Shown in pieces: positions 20,634 through 31,964 of a stretch of DNA of 64,000 nt; position 1 is the first letter of the stretch, and each line of letters starts with the position of its first letter. Origin of the DNA: Doryteuthis pealeii (Eukaryota > Mollusca > Cephalopoda > Myopsida > Loliginidae); assembly GCA_023376005.1 (NCBI GenBank), contig CM042141.1, positions 92,386,778 through 92,450,777 on the forward strand, given 5' to 3'. The notes under the pieces are model-generated. The model was not told the origin of the DNA. It saw nothing but the letters and a program-made list of their open reading frames with translations, and did not search any database. Both the position numbers and the translations under genes were made by a program.

Positions 20634-21257
20634 ATATTCATAATGGAGATTGTGTATTTGTCTGTCTGTCTGTAACCGAAACTATATTATTACTCATGTC
20701 ACAATTCCTTTAGTTATTTACGTCACATTCTCTATGATTTTATTTTTATTTAAACCTCAATTATATTAACAAAATGTTATTACTTTATTGCTGCTATTAA
20801 CCATATCTACATACTAATAATACGCAGTTGTATTTATATATACAACAAAATAGAGTTTACAGTGTGAACGGGAAGGCTAATTTGCATATTGATATTAAAA
20901 ATTTGATTTTATTAAATATGTGCTTAGTATTATTGATTTCTAATTGTTTAGTTTTATCTTAATGAATATGTGGAAAGATCTCAGATATAAACCTTAAAAG
21001 AAATCCATTAGCATAGCAACTTGCTAATTTAACTAAATAGTTAAATTAGGAAAATTTAGCAATGAAAGACGGGAGTGATGGAAGAGTAAGTTTCGTTTGT
21101 TCTATTTTTCGATTATACCCCCCTCCCTTGTTTCATATCTTTTTATCTGCATTCTTATTTAGTTTCATTAGTCTTTGTAATTTAATATAATATTTTATTA
21201 TATTATTATATTATATTATATTAAAAGTTAAATACTTGCACCCGGAGGATGCATATA
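20634..21257 (+). mobile_element. Non-autonomous Helitron-like element
   Basis: It starts ATAATGGAGATTGTGTATTT and ends CTTGCACCCGGAGGATGC, closely parallel to 57933-58555 across its length (shared GTGAACGGGAAGGCTAATTT and TTAGCAATGAAAGACGGGAG). The terminal hairpin is mutated and CTAGT is replaced by a decayed GCTAG. No RepHel gene is present. Confidence 0.7.
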
Positions 21258-21261
21258 TTTG

Positions 21262-21281
21262 CTAGAATGGAAATATATATA

Positions 21282-21364
<83 letters not shown>

Positions 21365-21371
21365 GTGTGTG
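21262..21371. repeat. (TA)n(TG)n(AG)n array
   Basis: Compound dinucleotide array. Confidence 0.97.
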
Positions 21372-21890
21372 ATATTTTATTTTCCAAATGTTTTCGTTTG
21401 TCTTTATCATTATACAATAAAACCGTTTTTTATCATTATATAATAAAATCGTTGTTAACATTTCTTCTACCAATGAATCTTTTTGTCGGTTCAACTCGCC
21501 GGCATCGTTTCCATTTGGCCACCCACAAAATCCATTTCATCAACAACTTGTCACAACGCTGATGGATTCTTTGACCTAAAATGTCATCATATCTCGGTCG
21601 AACGATTTTTGTGATCAGTAACACCCTTTTCCGGACGCCAACCGATACGGGATTGTGGAAACGTTGTCGCGTCACTGGATTTTATTTTGTTATCCATTTA
21701 TTTAAACGTTCTGAAGAAGACAAACGTTGCCTGTCTCAATAATTGTTAAACGACTGACTACACATGCTCTGCCTGCTTTGACATAAAGAAATAAATAAAG
21801 AGAAAGTTTTATTGTCGTTTCGTATTCTTTAACGAAAGACACTAAGCTCTTTTTCAGAAAGTATTCGGTTATCATATTGTTGCATAACGC
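21372..21890. other. Unassigned sequence of balanced composition
   Basis: 21436-21675 is open on the minus strand (79 codons), rich in R and K, with no family I recognise. CTGAAGA at 21721 lacks a following GAAA. Confidence 0.3.
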
Positions 21891-21959
21891 CACTTAATCT
21901 ATGTGTGTTGGAATCCTTCCCTCTGCTAAAGACGATGACATAGTATCTAATTTTTTTAA

Positions 21960-22240
21960 CTGCATTTGCGTGAGTGGCTAAACGGGCCAATTTTTGAATA
22001 GCAATCTCTGGTGCAGTGACTGCAAACAAACAGTGATGCTTGCTGGAGTTGCTGTTGTCTGTCCTTCCTTCTGGCACTCTTTTCTATAGCGGCTTCCTTC
22101 CTCTCTTTTTCACTCCTTGTCATCTCTTGTTTGACAAGGAGGCGCCAGGCTGCTCGTCTTTCTTCACCAACCTCCCATGGTTGGTGAAAGGTAGTTGTAT
22201 TTATCCTATTCATCTTAATCTTAATCTCGTCGTAGTCTTA
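21960..22240 (-). pseudogene. LINE 3' end with C-terminal zinc knuckle
   Basis: The minus frame reads RSEKERKEAAIEKSARRKDR and QASLFVCSHCTRDCYSKIGP, then FSHSRKC, closing a C-x2-C-x12-H-x3-C knuckle. The same basic stretch and knuckle end the better copy at 58680-59334, so both belong to one LINE family. Only the last ~85 codons remain. Confidence 0.75.
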
Positions 22241-23228
22241 TCTTTTCTATAGTCGACGAATTTCTAACTTTCTTCATGGCTTTGTCTGAGTAGCTATCTG
22301 GCTGGTCTTCTTCCTTAAGATTTTCTTCTTAAAATGCTGTTGAGATGTCCTGAGTTGTTGGTTTGTTTTTAGTCACAACTCAAGACACTTCTTTAGTGAA
22401 TTAACATTTCATTAATTGAGTCTTAGATCCGTATCACACAACCACGCGTGATGAGAATCTAAGTGTCGGTTATCTAGAGAATGACTAACTAAAAACTCCT
22501 TTCCGTGGTTCAAACTCCGAAAATAAGGTTATGAGACTTCTATCAAAATATCTAACCGTTTAGGTTTGAATTCACATAATTTCTTCACATAAGAGTATTT
22601 ACGGGGGTTCGTTGATAGTAGTGGTTATTATTCGGACGAAATAAGGAAACAAATATGAATTTAAAATACAGACACATGTATTATCAAAATAAAGAAATTG
22701 TTGCAAATTTTAATGGCATTTGCTACGGGACTTATCTGAGAGGTGTAATAAAAGTTCTTGGTGAAGAGCGCTAGAAAGGTGGTTCTACTCGCTGGTTTGG
22801 AATGCTGTTAAACGTTTCGTCTTGGTCGGTTCTCGTCCGATAAGTGAAGTAGGGGATGCTTTTTAGAAGCTATTCACTTGGTAAAAATTGTGCCCTTTTT
22901 GGTGGGAATTTTTTACGTCAGCCTTCTGTTAGTATGCTATCGTGACAGCCTTAGAAAGTTTGCTGTTACAGTGACTTAGAAAGTTTGCCGTTTTTATGGC
23001 AAGGTGGTAGGAGCGCTTATTTTTGCGACTCGCCTCGGTGACAATCTCCAGATAAGTCATGGGGTTTGGTTTGCCGCCAACACCGTATGTTCGCTAGCCG
23101 CCCTCTAGCGACAGGGGAAGATAATTGACTATCATTTTTCCAATACACACTAACCGTGCATAATTGATAGTATAACCATTAATTATGCAAAAGTATCAAG
23201 GACAACATTTTTTTTAAAAATCGTACTA
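22241..23228. other. Unassigned spacer
   Basis: No open frame of note. 22985-23120 is GC-richer (GCCGCCCTCTAGCGACAGG near 23095), but I cannot assign it. Confidence 0.35.
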
Positions 23229-23402
23229 TTCTGGATCCGAAGCCACATAGGAATAAGAGGAAAGGACTTATCAGCCAAATTAGCACTAGAAATGACCCCG
23301 ACAGATTCAAAATCTCACATACAGAATTGAAGACCAATTCTTTAAAAAATGGCAACAAAACTGGAATAACAACAAACAACAAACTCTTTACAATTAAACT
23401 CA
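23229..23402 (+). pseudogene. Jockey-like LINE RNase H fragment
   Basis: The frame reads FWIRSHIGIRGKDLSAKLAL and EMTPTDSKSHI, then, shifted after a TGA, KKWQQNWNNN and LYN-type residues. W-x-x-S-H-x-G-x-x-G followed by the A-K-L-A helix is the last conserved block of the RNase H domain in Jockey/CR1-type elements. It is a fragment, stopped and then joined directly to repeat D. Confidence 0.75.
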
Positions 23403-23404
23403 AT

Positions 23405-23565
23405 ATAGGAGTAGCCCTGTCGGATGGGGCTGTAAAATAATACCGACTGCACCTCTACAGAGGGCTACGACCCACCCAATGGGACCACCTGTTGATACTT
23501 AAGGGCGAAATTCTGGTGGCTGAGCAGTCCATCACATACTTAATTGAGCTAGACTGGCGACCGGA
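23405..23565 (-). repeat. Dispersed repeat D, partial
   Basis: Minus-strand match to the 3' half of repeat D (inverted GGTGGCTGAGCAGTCCAT and CAATGGGACCACCTGTTG blocks). Confidence 0.65.
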
Positions 23566-23980
23566 GAAAATCCCTCCGATCAATTGTCAAGAGAATCCGT
23601 GCTGTCAGCAAGAAGTAAAAAAATCAAGAGAATTAATTTGAATTTTTTTACGTTAAGTATTTTTGATATGTATTATAATCTTTACTTCTTATTGTGTTTT
23701 TTTTTTGTATTACAACGTTTTGTTGTTTTTTTTGTGACGAGTAGTCTCCGACTTTCTATGCAAGAAGCGTGAAGTAAGAATTAAAATATACTTTAACGAT
23801 CTAGGAATATTCAACCGTGAAAGTTGTGACAAAAGAATCTACAACAAAACACGCAAAATAAGGCAATCTAAAAATGAATAATGAAAATATCATCCCATAT
23901 TTAAAAGGATTTAAAACTATATGGTGGAAGGATTTGAAGTAGGCAGCAGGTACTATTATTGTAGATTCACAAGGTAACAA

Positions 23981-23981
<1 letters not shown>
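23566..23981. other. Unassigned spacer
   Basis: AT-rich, no recognised feature. Confidence 0.35.

Positions 23982-24030
<49 letters not shown>
23982..24030. repeat. (TA)n array
   Basis: Pure TA array directly 5' of a hammerhead repeat. Confidence 0.97.
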
Positions 24031-24235
24031 TCCGATCTATAGCTCTGCTGATGAGGCCTAATAGGCCGAAATGTACATACAGAGATTGATTTTTCTCGAT
24101 TTGTTTAGCCATACATTTAAAATAGGTATTCCCGCCTAATTCATTATTAATTAATTAATTTTCAAAATTAGGTACGACTCCAATTAAGCACTTATTCTCC
24201 CCAAAATTGTCGGCAAAAAGCCATTCCAAACAAAC
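24031..24235 (+). mobile_element. Family-A hammerhead terminal repeat, single arm
   Basis: A 205-bp unit bracketed by (TA)n on both sides. It starts with the hammerhead, continues with TTTTTCTCGATTTGTTTA and TTAGGTACGACTCCAATTAA, and ends GCCATTCCAAACAAACCGTG. The inverted copies at 16786-17175 and 48660-48880 share this layout. I infer a Penelope-like terminal repeat or a non-autonomous derivative, because those elements are known to carry type I hammerheads. Confidence 0.65.
24043..24084 (+). ncRNA. Hammerhead ribozyme, type I, family A, intact core
   Basis: In order: stem I strand CTCTG, core CTGATGA, stem II GGCCT-AAT-AGGCC (5 bp), core GAA, stem III starting with the conserved A (AT-GTAC-AT, 2 bp plus tetraloop), cleavage triplet ATA (cut after 24079) and stem I partner CAGAG. 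All five stem I pairs are Watson-Crick. Every invariant core residue of the established consensus is present. The short stem III is typical of Penelope-associated minimal hammerheads. Activity is untested. Confidence 0.85.
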
Positions 24236-24237
24236 CG

Positions 24238-24243
<6 letters not shown>

Positions 24244-24287
<44 letters not shown>
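24244..24287. repeat. (TA)n array
   Basis: TA array ending at a MITE terminus. Confidence 0.97.
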
Positions 24288-24289
<2 letters not shown>

Positions 24290-24419
24290 AGGTGTGTCAT
24301 AAAAGTATCAAGATTGAAGCTGTATTCACCAAGATGGAAATGAACAATAAATTGAACGTTATTTTTTTCAGAATACAAGGTCTGTCAAAAAGTACAAAAT
24401 ATCTCGAGACTTTTTTGAC

Positions 24420-24424
<5 letters not shown>
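24288..24424. mobile_element. Mariner-type MITE, copy 3
   Basis: ACAAGGTGTGTCATAAAAGT at the left, an internal AATACAAGGTCTGTCAAAAA and an inverted CTCGAGACTTTTTTGACACA at the right, between (TA)n arrays. Confidence 0.72.
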
Positions 24425-24471
<47 letters not shown>

Positions 24472-24500
24472 GGTGTGTGTGTGTGTGTGTGTGTGTGTGA
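24425..24500. repeat. (TA)n(TG)n array
   Basis: Compound array directly 5' of the next fold-back. Confidence 0.97.
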
Positions 24501-24528
24501 ATAAAAATGCCTTAAATATCATGGGTAT

Positions 24529-24590
24529 CGTGATTATGGACCATTTCCACTCGTGGGTATCTGGGGCCCACAGAGCTTCGTCAGACCACG
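24529..24590 (-). ncRNA. Hammerhead ribozyme, type I, family B, intact core
   Basis: Minus strand: stem I strand CGTGGT, core CTGACGA (position 7 is the one tolerant core base), and a long stem II GCTC(T)GTGGG against CCCACGAGT with one bulged T and a CCCCAGATA loop. Then GAA, stem III ATG-GTC-CAT, triplet ATA and partner ATCACG (6 bp with one G-U pair). An extra A sits between core and stem II opposite a G. Confidence 0.75.
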
Positions 24591-24625
24591 TTTACATTTT
24601 ATTTAGCATCTAAATAAAATGTAAA

Positions 24626-24687
24626 CGTGGTCTGACGAAGCTCTGTGGGCCCCAGATACCCACGAGGGGAAATGGTCCATAATCATG
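24626..24687 (+). ncRNA. Hammerhead ribozyme, type I, family B, near-intact
   Basis: Mirror copy of the above: CGTGGT, CTGACGA, stem II GCTC(T)GTGGG/CCCACGAGG (one outer mismatch), GAAA, ATG-GTC-CAT, triplet ATA, partner ATCATG (two G-U pairs). The core is intact. Stem changes are mostly conservative. Confidence 0.7.
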
Positions 24688-24722
24688 ATACCATGGTATT
24701 TAAGGTCTTTTTATTCACAAAT

Positions 24723-24853
24723 AAATTTGCTCCATTTTATAAAAATTAAACATTGAGCTCTCACACGAAACCTGAACTCTACAACAAACTACTGTTAGAG
24801 AATAGGACCAGCCGAGAATCACCTTGTACCAAGAAACTTGTTAACACAACAAA

Positions 24854-24933
<80 letters not shown>

Positions 24934-24936
24934 GTG

Positions 24937-24973
<37 letters not shown>

Positions 24974-25249
24974 CCTTTAGAAACGATGTCTCAAGTGTTC
25001 AATAGTGTTTGAATAGCACGTGTAATTGGTTGGGTCGAGGACTTTTCAATAGTGTGCTGTCCATTTCCTACGACGGTAACCATTACAACCTCACACCTCC
25101 CACTCAGTAAGATCAAAATCTCTAAATTCCAATGGTGTGCCAGACTACAATGCTAATCTCTTCCATACGACGGAATCTAAATTATTAATTTTATATTTCA
25201 ATTAAAAAAAAATTGTTTAGCTCGTTAACTACTTATTCTATTTATTATT
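24723..25249. other. Spacer with (TA)n(TG)n(TA)n array at 24856-24970
   Basis: The array is clear. Flanking sequence is unassigned. Confidence 0.6.
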
Positions 25250-25560
25250 CTAATACTCTCTTCCTGAAAATATTCCCCGTCAATTTTTTTCTCTTCTTTT
25301 CATTTTTCATTTCCTTCTGGTCCAAACGCTGCAGAGGAAGAGACAGCGTCGGTGTTGATGGCTTTACTTCCGGCGACGGAAACGAAGACGTGCATGCTGG
25401 GAAGCAGACCAAATACACTTAGGATAGAAGTACAGGAATCGCAGAGGAAGGGAGATGAAAAGGGCGAAGAGAGGATCGGCTTTATTTTTAATGTTTATTT
25501 GTGGCTGATATATCAAAAGGACGGAAGGAAAATATTTACGTAAGATATACAGAAGTAAAT
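25250..25560 (+). other. GC-richer block, possible exon or promoter remnant
   Basis: A T-rich tract ends in CTGCAG (25330-25335), like a 3' splice site, followed by GACAGCGTCGGTGTTGATGG. Close together are ACTTCCGG (ETS-type site) and GCATGCTGGGAAG (similar to the reverse complement of the ZNF143 site). A 63-codon frame (25352-25543) is open, but I do not recognise it. CpGs are denser than in the neighbouring sequence. Function is uncertain. Confidence 0.25.
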
Positions 25561-25717
25561 GTTATTAAATATTATTTTTTTATAAACACAAGCAAAAGAA
25601 CATCAGCGAATAGACATCAAAAGGAAATGTTATCTGAGGCTCATCCGTTTCTGAAGAGAAGTCTTTTTTATAGGGATTCAAATTGGGATGATACGGGAAT
25701 TAACGGAAAACAAATGA

Positions 25718-26370
<653 letters not shown>

Positions 26371-26373
26371 TAG

Positions 26374-26960
26374 ATAGAGCTAGACGGATGATCGGAGAGG
26401 CCCCCTTCGATCAATCGGCTAGTCACGTAAAACCCTAGCACCTATATGATTGTCTCGACCGCATTTCCCTTATAGCAACCCCCCAGTCGTTTTTATCATA
26501 TGCACTAGAAGGCGGTCGCTGAGATTATTAGTGTCCTGGGCATGACGTAAAACTGTATCAAGGGGAGAGGTTCCAATTCTGGAGCCTAGGAGTGTGGAGT
26601 ACCATTTCACCCCCATTACTCACAGATTCCCTTTAACGTGAAGTAGTTGTACCAGTCATGGGTTAAATAGATTTTTTTAAATTTGAATAACCAACAAGAA
26701 TGTATAGAACAAAATTCTTCGGCATAAGTAACCCATAGGTTGACATGCCGTGAGATCCAACCAAACAAAAATATAGCAAATAACATATAATTTGGGTTAA
26801 ATGGAAAAAAAAATCGGTTTAAAATGATGAGTTTAAAAATGCGTTTAAAGATTGAGTTTTTTAAAATTGAGTACCTATCAAGAATTAATTAAAAAAACAT
26901 CTTCGGCATAACATAACCCAACAAGGGTTGAAATACCGTAAAATCCAACCAACCAACCAA
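26374..26960 (-). repeat. Dispersed repeat D, full-length minus copy
   Basis: Runs in reverse order to 1207-1790: GGATGATCGGAGAGGCCCCC first, then CTAGAAGGCGGTCGCTGAG, GAGTACCATTTCACCCCCAT and ATAACCCAACAAGGGTTGAA near the end. The terminal GTTGGTTGGATTTTACGG block is duplicated (26720-26765 and 26910-26960). Confidence 0.7.
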
Positions 26961-27718
26961 CCAATCTTCCCCAAACCTTGGATTTTATTAGTAAATGTTG
27001 CAGTTGCGTTATGAGATATCGTAATTTCTGAAAAGATGTGTTTTAACAAAAGATTGACAAGTATTTTGTGTTGTATTTTATTAACAAAAAATGGGTTGAA
27101 TAATGAAAAAATAAACAACAAAAAACAAAACAAGAAAAACAAACAAACTGTACAACAATATCAAGTGGTCTCTCGACCGATTAGGAACAGAATTTTCCCC
27201 GTTTGATGATACATACATAACCAAATAAATATACGTACACACAAAATAATTAGGTGTATATGTAACATAAATTATGAACGTACCTGTAGTTAGAAGTTTG
27301 AATAGGGTCCATAGATTTAAAATGACGGGGCTCTATGGAAAGTTACTCGCCGGTTATGGACGGTTAGTGACCTTTTGATTTGACCCCTTGAAAACGCGCC
27401 ATTACAGACGCGTGAGAATAAGTTTTACATTAGTTAGTCAGATGCGAGCCGGCATCCTAGATGACAGGATGTCTCTTAAGGTTCGCAACTCACCTGCGGT
27501 AGAATCATGGGCTGGGGAAATAAAGCTTTATTATTAATAGCACCAAGTTTTGTTGTTAATTAAATGTTTAGAACAATGACTAGCCCAGTAAGAAGAATCA
27601 ACGAAGAGAACCAGCCCGTAAAAGAAGCCCAACAGAAAAAATGGCCGACGAGATAGACAATTTTGTAGACAAATTAGCAGGAACCAGCAGTAAGCAGAAG
27701 TTACCAAGTAAAACCACA
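26961..27718. other. Unassigned spacer
   Basis: Mixed composition with no recognisable gene. A short frame near 26885-27142 (minus) is T-rich and not convincing. Confidence 0.35.
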
Positions 27719-27734
27719 TATCATCATCATCATC

Positions 27735-27801
<67 letters not shown>

Positions 27802-27812
27802 TACACATATAT
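27719..27812. repeat. (CAT)n(CT)n(CA)n array
   Basis: Compound array ending in (TA)n. Confidence 0.97.
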
Positions 27813-28324
27813 AACTGATGTTTTATAAGGGATATATAACATATATACAAATAATTAATTTCATGCACACGTATATACACAAGATCCATTACATATATTT
27901 ACACATTGAAATTCTATTAGAAATAAAAACGCCCTTTGGGCGGCGTAAAAATTTAAAAAAAGTCCGTGGGAGAGGGGAAAATAAATAGATAAAATAAAAC
28001 GTTTAATATTCAAAAAAACAAAAAACATTACTTACTTAAAAGCATGATATTCACTGAGATATTGTTTTGTTTTACGACAGAAAGGACCTCCAAAACGATT
28101 CTAAAATTTTCTGATTTAATTATTCAGATTCTTTTCTTTAGATGAAAATTTAAAAATCGTACGAGTAAATTATATTTTGTTCAGTTTTCAAAAATTAAAT
28201 GGGGCGGGGGTCGACCTAGTAAAAAAATATTTCCCCTTATAATTTTGAGGAAAAACTATTTTGAACATAAATTCATCTAAAGGTGAATAAGTATCGAATT
28301 TTTCGTGAAAATCTGACAATTAAT
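27813..28324. other. AT-rich spacer with a GC hairpin
   Basis: CGCCCTTTGGGCGGCG near 27931-27946 can form a short hairpin but lacks a following T run or gene. Otherwise unassigned. Confidence 0.4.
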
Positions 28325-28482
28325 TGATTTTCATAGAAAATCTTAAAATTTGTATGTAGTAATGATACTGACTATAATTAAATACTCATTGATAAACTTA
28401 TTTAATTCCTGAAATGACTGTGACGTAAGCAGTGACGTAGTTTCGGTTACAAATAGAGACTGAATCTCTATTATATATAGAG
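28325..28482 (-). mobile_element. Helitron-like 5' end fragment
   Basis: The minus strand starts near 28482 with TATATAATAGAGATTCAGTC and continues TTTGTAACCGAAACTACGTC and ATTTCAGGAATTAAATAAG, the family 5' region. Truncated. Confidence 0.55.
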
Positions 28483-28484
28483 AT

Positions 28485-28592
28485 ACGCAATTGTATACAC
28501 AGAGTATCAATTAAATGCACGCACACACAGAACACACTCAAACACACACACACACCACGGACACACAGTGATAGATAGATAGATAGATAGAT

Positions 28593-28645
<53 letters not shown>

Positions 28646-28971
28646 ATATAATGCACGTACACGCACAAACATCTATAATAATTTACATAGATACACACAG
28701 ACATTATCTACTACATACGCGCACACATATTTCATTATAGGCACCAGCACATATACACTCCCACGCACAGAGATAATCAATTAAATGCACACATACATGC
28801 ACACACAAAGAATGAATTAAACACGCACACGTACATACACATTAGATGTATGCATGTACACCACATACAAAATCACTTAGATGCCCACACACACAGAATC
28901 TAATGCGTGCACACACATTAATTGCACACACATACATACACACACATGTATATATATATATATATATATAG

Positions 28972-29014
<43 letters not shown>

Positions 29015-29104
29015 GGATTCTCTGTGCGTATTTGTGTGTCTAATGCATTCTTTGATTGTTCATTTAATTATATATAATTGTATATCTATCTATCTATCTA
29101 TCTA

Positions 29105-29164
<60 letters not shown>

Positions 29165-29507
29165 AACAAACACACACACACAATTATATATACACACAGG
29201 CACCAACAGGCACACACACATACTTGTGTGTGTGTATATGTATGCATTCTCTGATTGTTCATTTAATTATATATAATCATATATCTATATATATACACAA
29301 CAAACAAACACACACACACATACACACATATATACGTGTGTGTGCGAGTGTGTGTATGTGTGTGTGTGTGTGTGTAATACATTCTATGTGTGTATGTGTG
29401 TGTCTAATGCATTCTCTTTCAGTTAAAAGCACAATCAGAGAATGCATTAGATATAAACTATATATATACAAATGTGTGTATATATATATATATAATAATC
29501 TATATAT

Positions 29508-29591
<84 letters not shown>

Positions 29592-29772
29592 GAGGGACAG
29601 AGAGAGCGAGAGAGGGGAGAGAGAATTTATTATATATACACGCGCGCGTGCCTAAACAAACACACACGGTATCAATTAGAATCACAATCAAAGAATCAAT
29701 TAAATTCACAGACATACACATAATAAATTAGAAGCACGTTCACACACAGAAGCATGCATAATCTACTTGCAT

Positions 29773-29850
<78 letters not shown>

Positions 29851-30063
29851 CATTATACAAGCATGTATATAGACCCATCCCCACCCATCAGACACACACA
29901 CACATAATCAAATACAAATAGAATTAAAAAGATACGCAGACACATCCACAGAATTCATTACATACATACATATACATACAAAATATATTATACACACACA
30001 CATACACACAGGCACATGGAATCAATTAGAATTACACGCAGTTAAATGCGGACGCGTTTGCAT

Positions 30064-30099
<36 letters not shown>

Positions 30100-30221
30100 A
30101 AACAGGCGCATATACAGAATCAGTTGGATCCCATAGGATGCCCATTCAAAACCAGTTTGATACATAACCCCTTCCAATCTTATATACATACATATACGCA
30201 ATCATTTGGATGCACAATTGA

Positions 30222-30265
<44 letters not shown>

Positions 30266-30460
30266 GCACTCACAGGCACACATACACACAGGCAGACAGA
30301 CAGACTGACAGTCAGACACATACATACATAGATGCATATACATATTGAATCAATTTGATCCACACGCTGGGAAGGGTACGCACTCACGTAACAAGTTTGA
30401 TACACGCCCACATTCAAATTTAAATTCACACATATACACAATCACTTGGATGCATGAAAT
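28485..30460. repeat. 2-kb decayed CA-rich minisatellite with internal microsatellites
   Basis: A loose unit of about 35-60 bp recurs: an AATCAATTAAATGCACACAC-like core plus CA-rich filler. Plus-oriented units occur at 28501-28930 and 29660-30460 (for example 28508, 28768, 29668, 29693, 30019, 30118, 30347). Units in the opposite orientation (TAATGCATTCTCTGATTGTT) occur at 29000-29450. Pure TA, TG, CA and GA arrays punctuate it. No coding signal. Confidence 0.7.
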
Positions 30461-30462
30461 TG

Positions 30463-30463
30463 A

Positions 30464-30540
<77 letters not shown>
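30463..30540. repeat. (TA)n(TG)n array
   Basis: Left flank of the next inverted repeat. Confidence 0.97.
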
Positions 30541-30542
<2 letters not shown>

Positions 30543-30755
30543 ATTAAACAAAAGACACATCTCCTGTTTAACAATTTTATTTTTGATCTTTTCGAGTTTT
30601 CTGGACAACTTTTAATATTTGGGTTATTGTGGATAAGTCCACCAAAGTTCAGGTCCCGAGTTCTTCCACCCAAATATTAAAAAGTTGGCCAGAAAACTCG
30701 AAAAGATCGAAAATAAAATTGTTAAATAGATGTGTCTTTTGTTTAATTCTACATG
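30539..30755. repeat. Inverted repeat of dispersed repeat G
   Basis: Arms 30539-30624 and 30670-30753 share GAATTAAACAAAAGACACAT, TGTTTAACAATTTTATTTT and GATCTTTTCGAGTTTTCTGG. The spacer is about 45 bp. The unit occurs singly at 3912-4080. Flanked by TG arrays. No hammerhead core seen. Confidence 0.88.
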
Positions 30756-30779
30756 TATAAATGAAAGAATGCTGCCCAA

Positions 30780-30809
30780 AAATACACACACACACATACA
30801 CACACACAC

Positions 30810-30875
<66 letters not shown>
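30780..30875. repeat. (CA)n(TA)n(TG)n array
   Basis: Self-complementary compound array on the right of the inverted repeat. Confidence 0.97.
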
Positions 30876-30944
30876 ACGCAGGGCAAACTGGCTTCTTTCG
30901 AATTGATTTGGCAAACAATCTAGGAGAAGTAAAACTTTGAATTC

Positions 30945-31183
30945 AAAGTCGTCGGGGTGGCCTAAACTCGATATCAGCCAGACAGCTAGGGAGTCTATTC
31001 CCTTTTCACTTGCACTAGATCAAGGAGATTGATTTGGTGTCTGAGACGGAGTGCCACACCTATCATCAGCTCCTCACTTTGCCGCATAGATCACTGTGCT
31101 ACTTATACGCTTGGCGGTGGTCGGTATCGAACCCAGAACCTTGTGCTTTCTAGTCGGACGCTCTACTGACTGGGCTACTTGAA
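30945..31183 (-). mobile_element. SINE A, near full length
   Basis: On the minus strand the head has AGCCCAGTCAGTAGAGCGTC (A box) and GGGTTCGATACCGACC (B box), followed by the family body to GGCCACCCCGACGAC. It abuts a Helitron fragment at 31190. Confidence 0.8.
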
Positions 31184-31189
31184 AAACTA

Positions 31190-31622
31190 ACGAAATCAGA
31201 TAAGAACACACATAAAAGAATACTCTTATTTTAATTATATTTTAATTGGTTTCTATATAAAATTATTCATAGGATTGATTTTAATACGTTGGAGAAGAAA
31301 GCAATGATATTAGAGATCAATAACACAAAGTAATTATTTATTAAACCCGGTGTTGCTAAAACCAGTATGCAAATTAACCACAACACATATTATGAAAACC
31401 TTTATTTCTTAGTGATGTATATGAAACAATGCAAGATTTTAATATGGTTAAATCTAACTCAGATTTTCCTAAATAAGATTTATCCTATTCTATACGTTAA
31501 TGATTTTGACTATTAAATTAAATACTCATTGATAAACTTACGCAATTCCTGAGGTTATGGTGGGGTAAGCAGTGAGGTAGTTTCAGTTATAGACACCGAA
31601 TCTCTATCATAATGAGATACCA
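31190..31622 (-). mobile_element. Helitron-like element, 3'-truncated
   Basis: The 5' end near 31622 (ATCTCATTATGATAGAGATT) is followed by the family body. The left half (31200-31330) matches 6945-7080 closely (TTTTAATTATATTTTAATTG, GATTTTAATACGTTGGAGAA). The 3' hairpin is missing where the SINE begins. Confidence 0.62.
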
Positions 31623-31964
31623 TTGTGCAAATACCTGTCTCTCTCTTCTTGTTTGACATAATAAAAGTCTCTCTCGATGAAAAATGAGTTATGAGGAAGC
31701 GGTGGCTAAACATTATTTCCCAGGGGGGGGGGTCGGTGAGAAAATTTGTATAGTATCATCTAGTTGGTTAGGTGATTTGTTGATTTAAGGATATACAAAT
31801 CCTTGTAGGTTATTCAATGCCAAATCTTTTTTTTTATATTTATTTAAGAAAAAAATTTGATTTACTTCATATGTATTATTAAACTGGTAAAAAATGTTCA
31901 TAATTTCCTGTGTATCAATAAATTGTTAGAAATAATTTTCATTAACTTCGTGTATATTAATACA
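31623..31964. other. Unassigned AT-rich spacer
   Basis: G9 run near 31722. No other feature. Confidence 0.35.

Larger units (their letters stand above)
24501..24722. repeat. Near-perfect inverted repeat with paired hammerheads
   Basis: Arms of about 105 bp meet at 24605-24611 around a five-base GCATC spacer, with only a few mismatches (for example CACTCG against CCCCTCG). Both arms end TTTTATTCAC-type outwards. Each arm encodes a hammerhead on the strand reading away from the centre. Confidence 0.92.

Noticed and set aside
21436..21745. CTGAAGA at 21721 as a hammerhead, and the 79-codon minus frame beside it as a gene
   Set aside because: The AGACA/TGTCT hairpin follows, but GAAA is replaced by CAAT and no cleavage triplet or stem I fits. 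The frame has no recognisable family.
30945..31183. Functional tRNA gene
   Set aside because: A and B boxes are present, but no acceptor or anticodon stem can form and the sequence continues into a SINE body found in several other copies.
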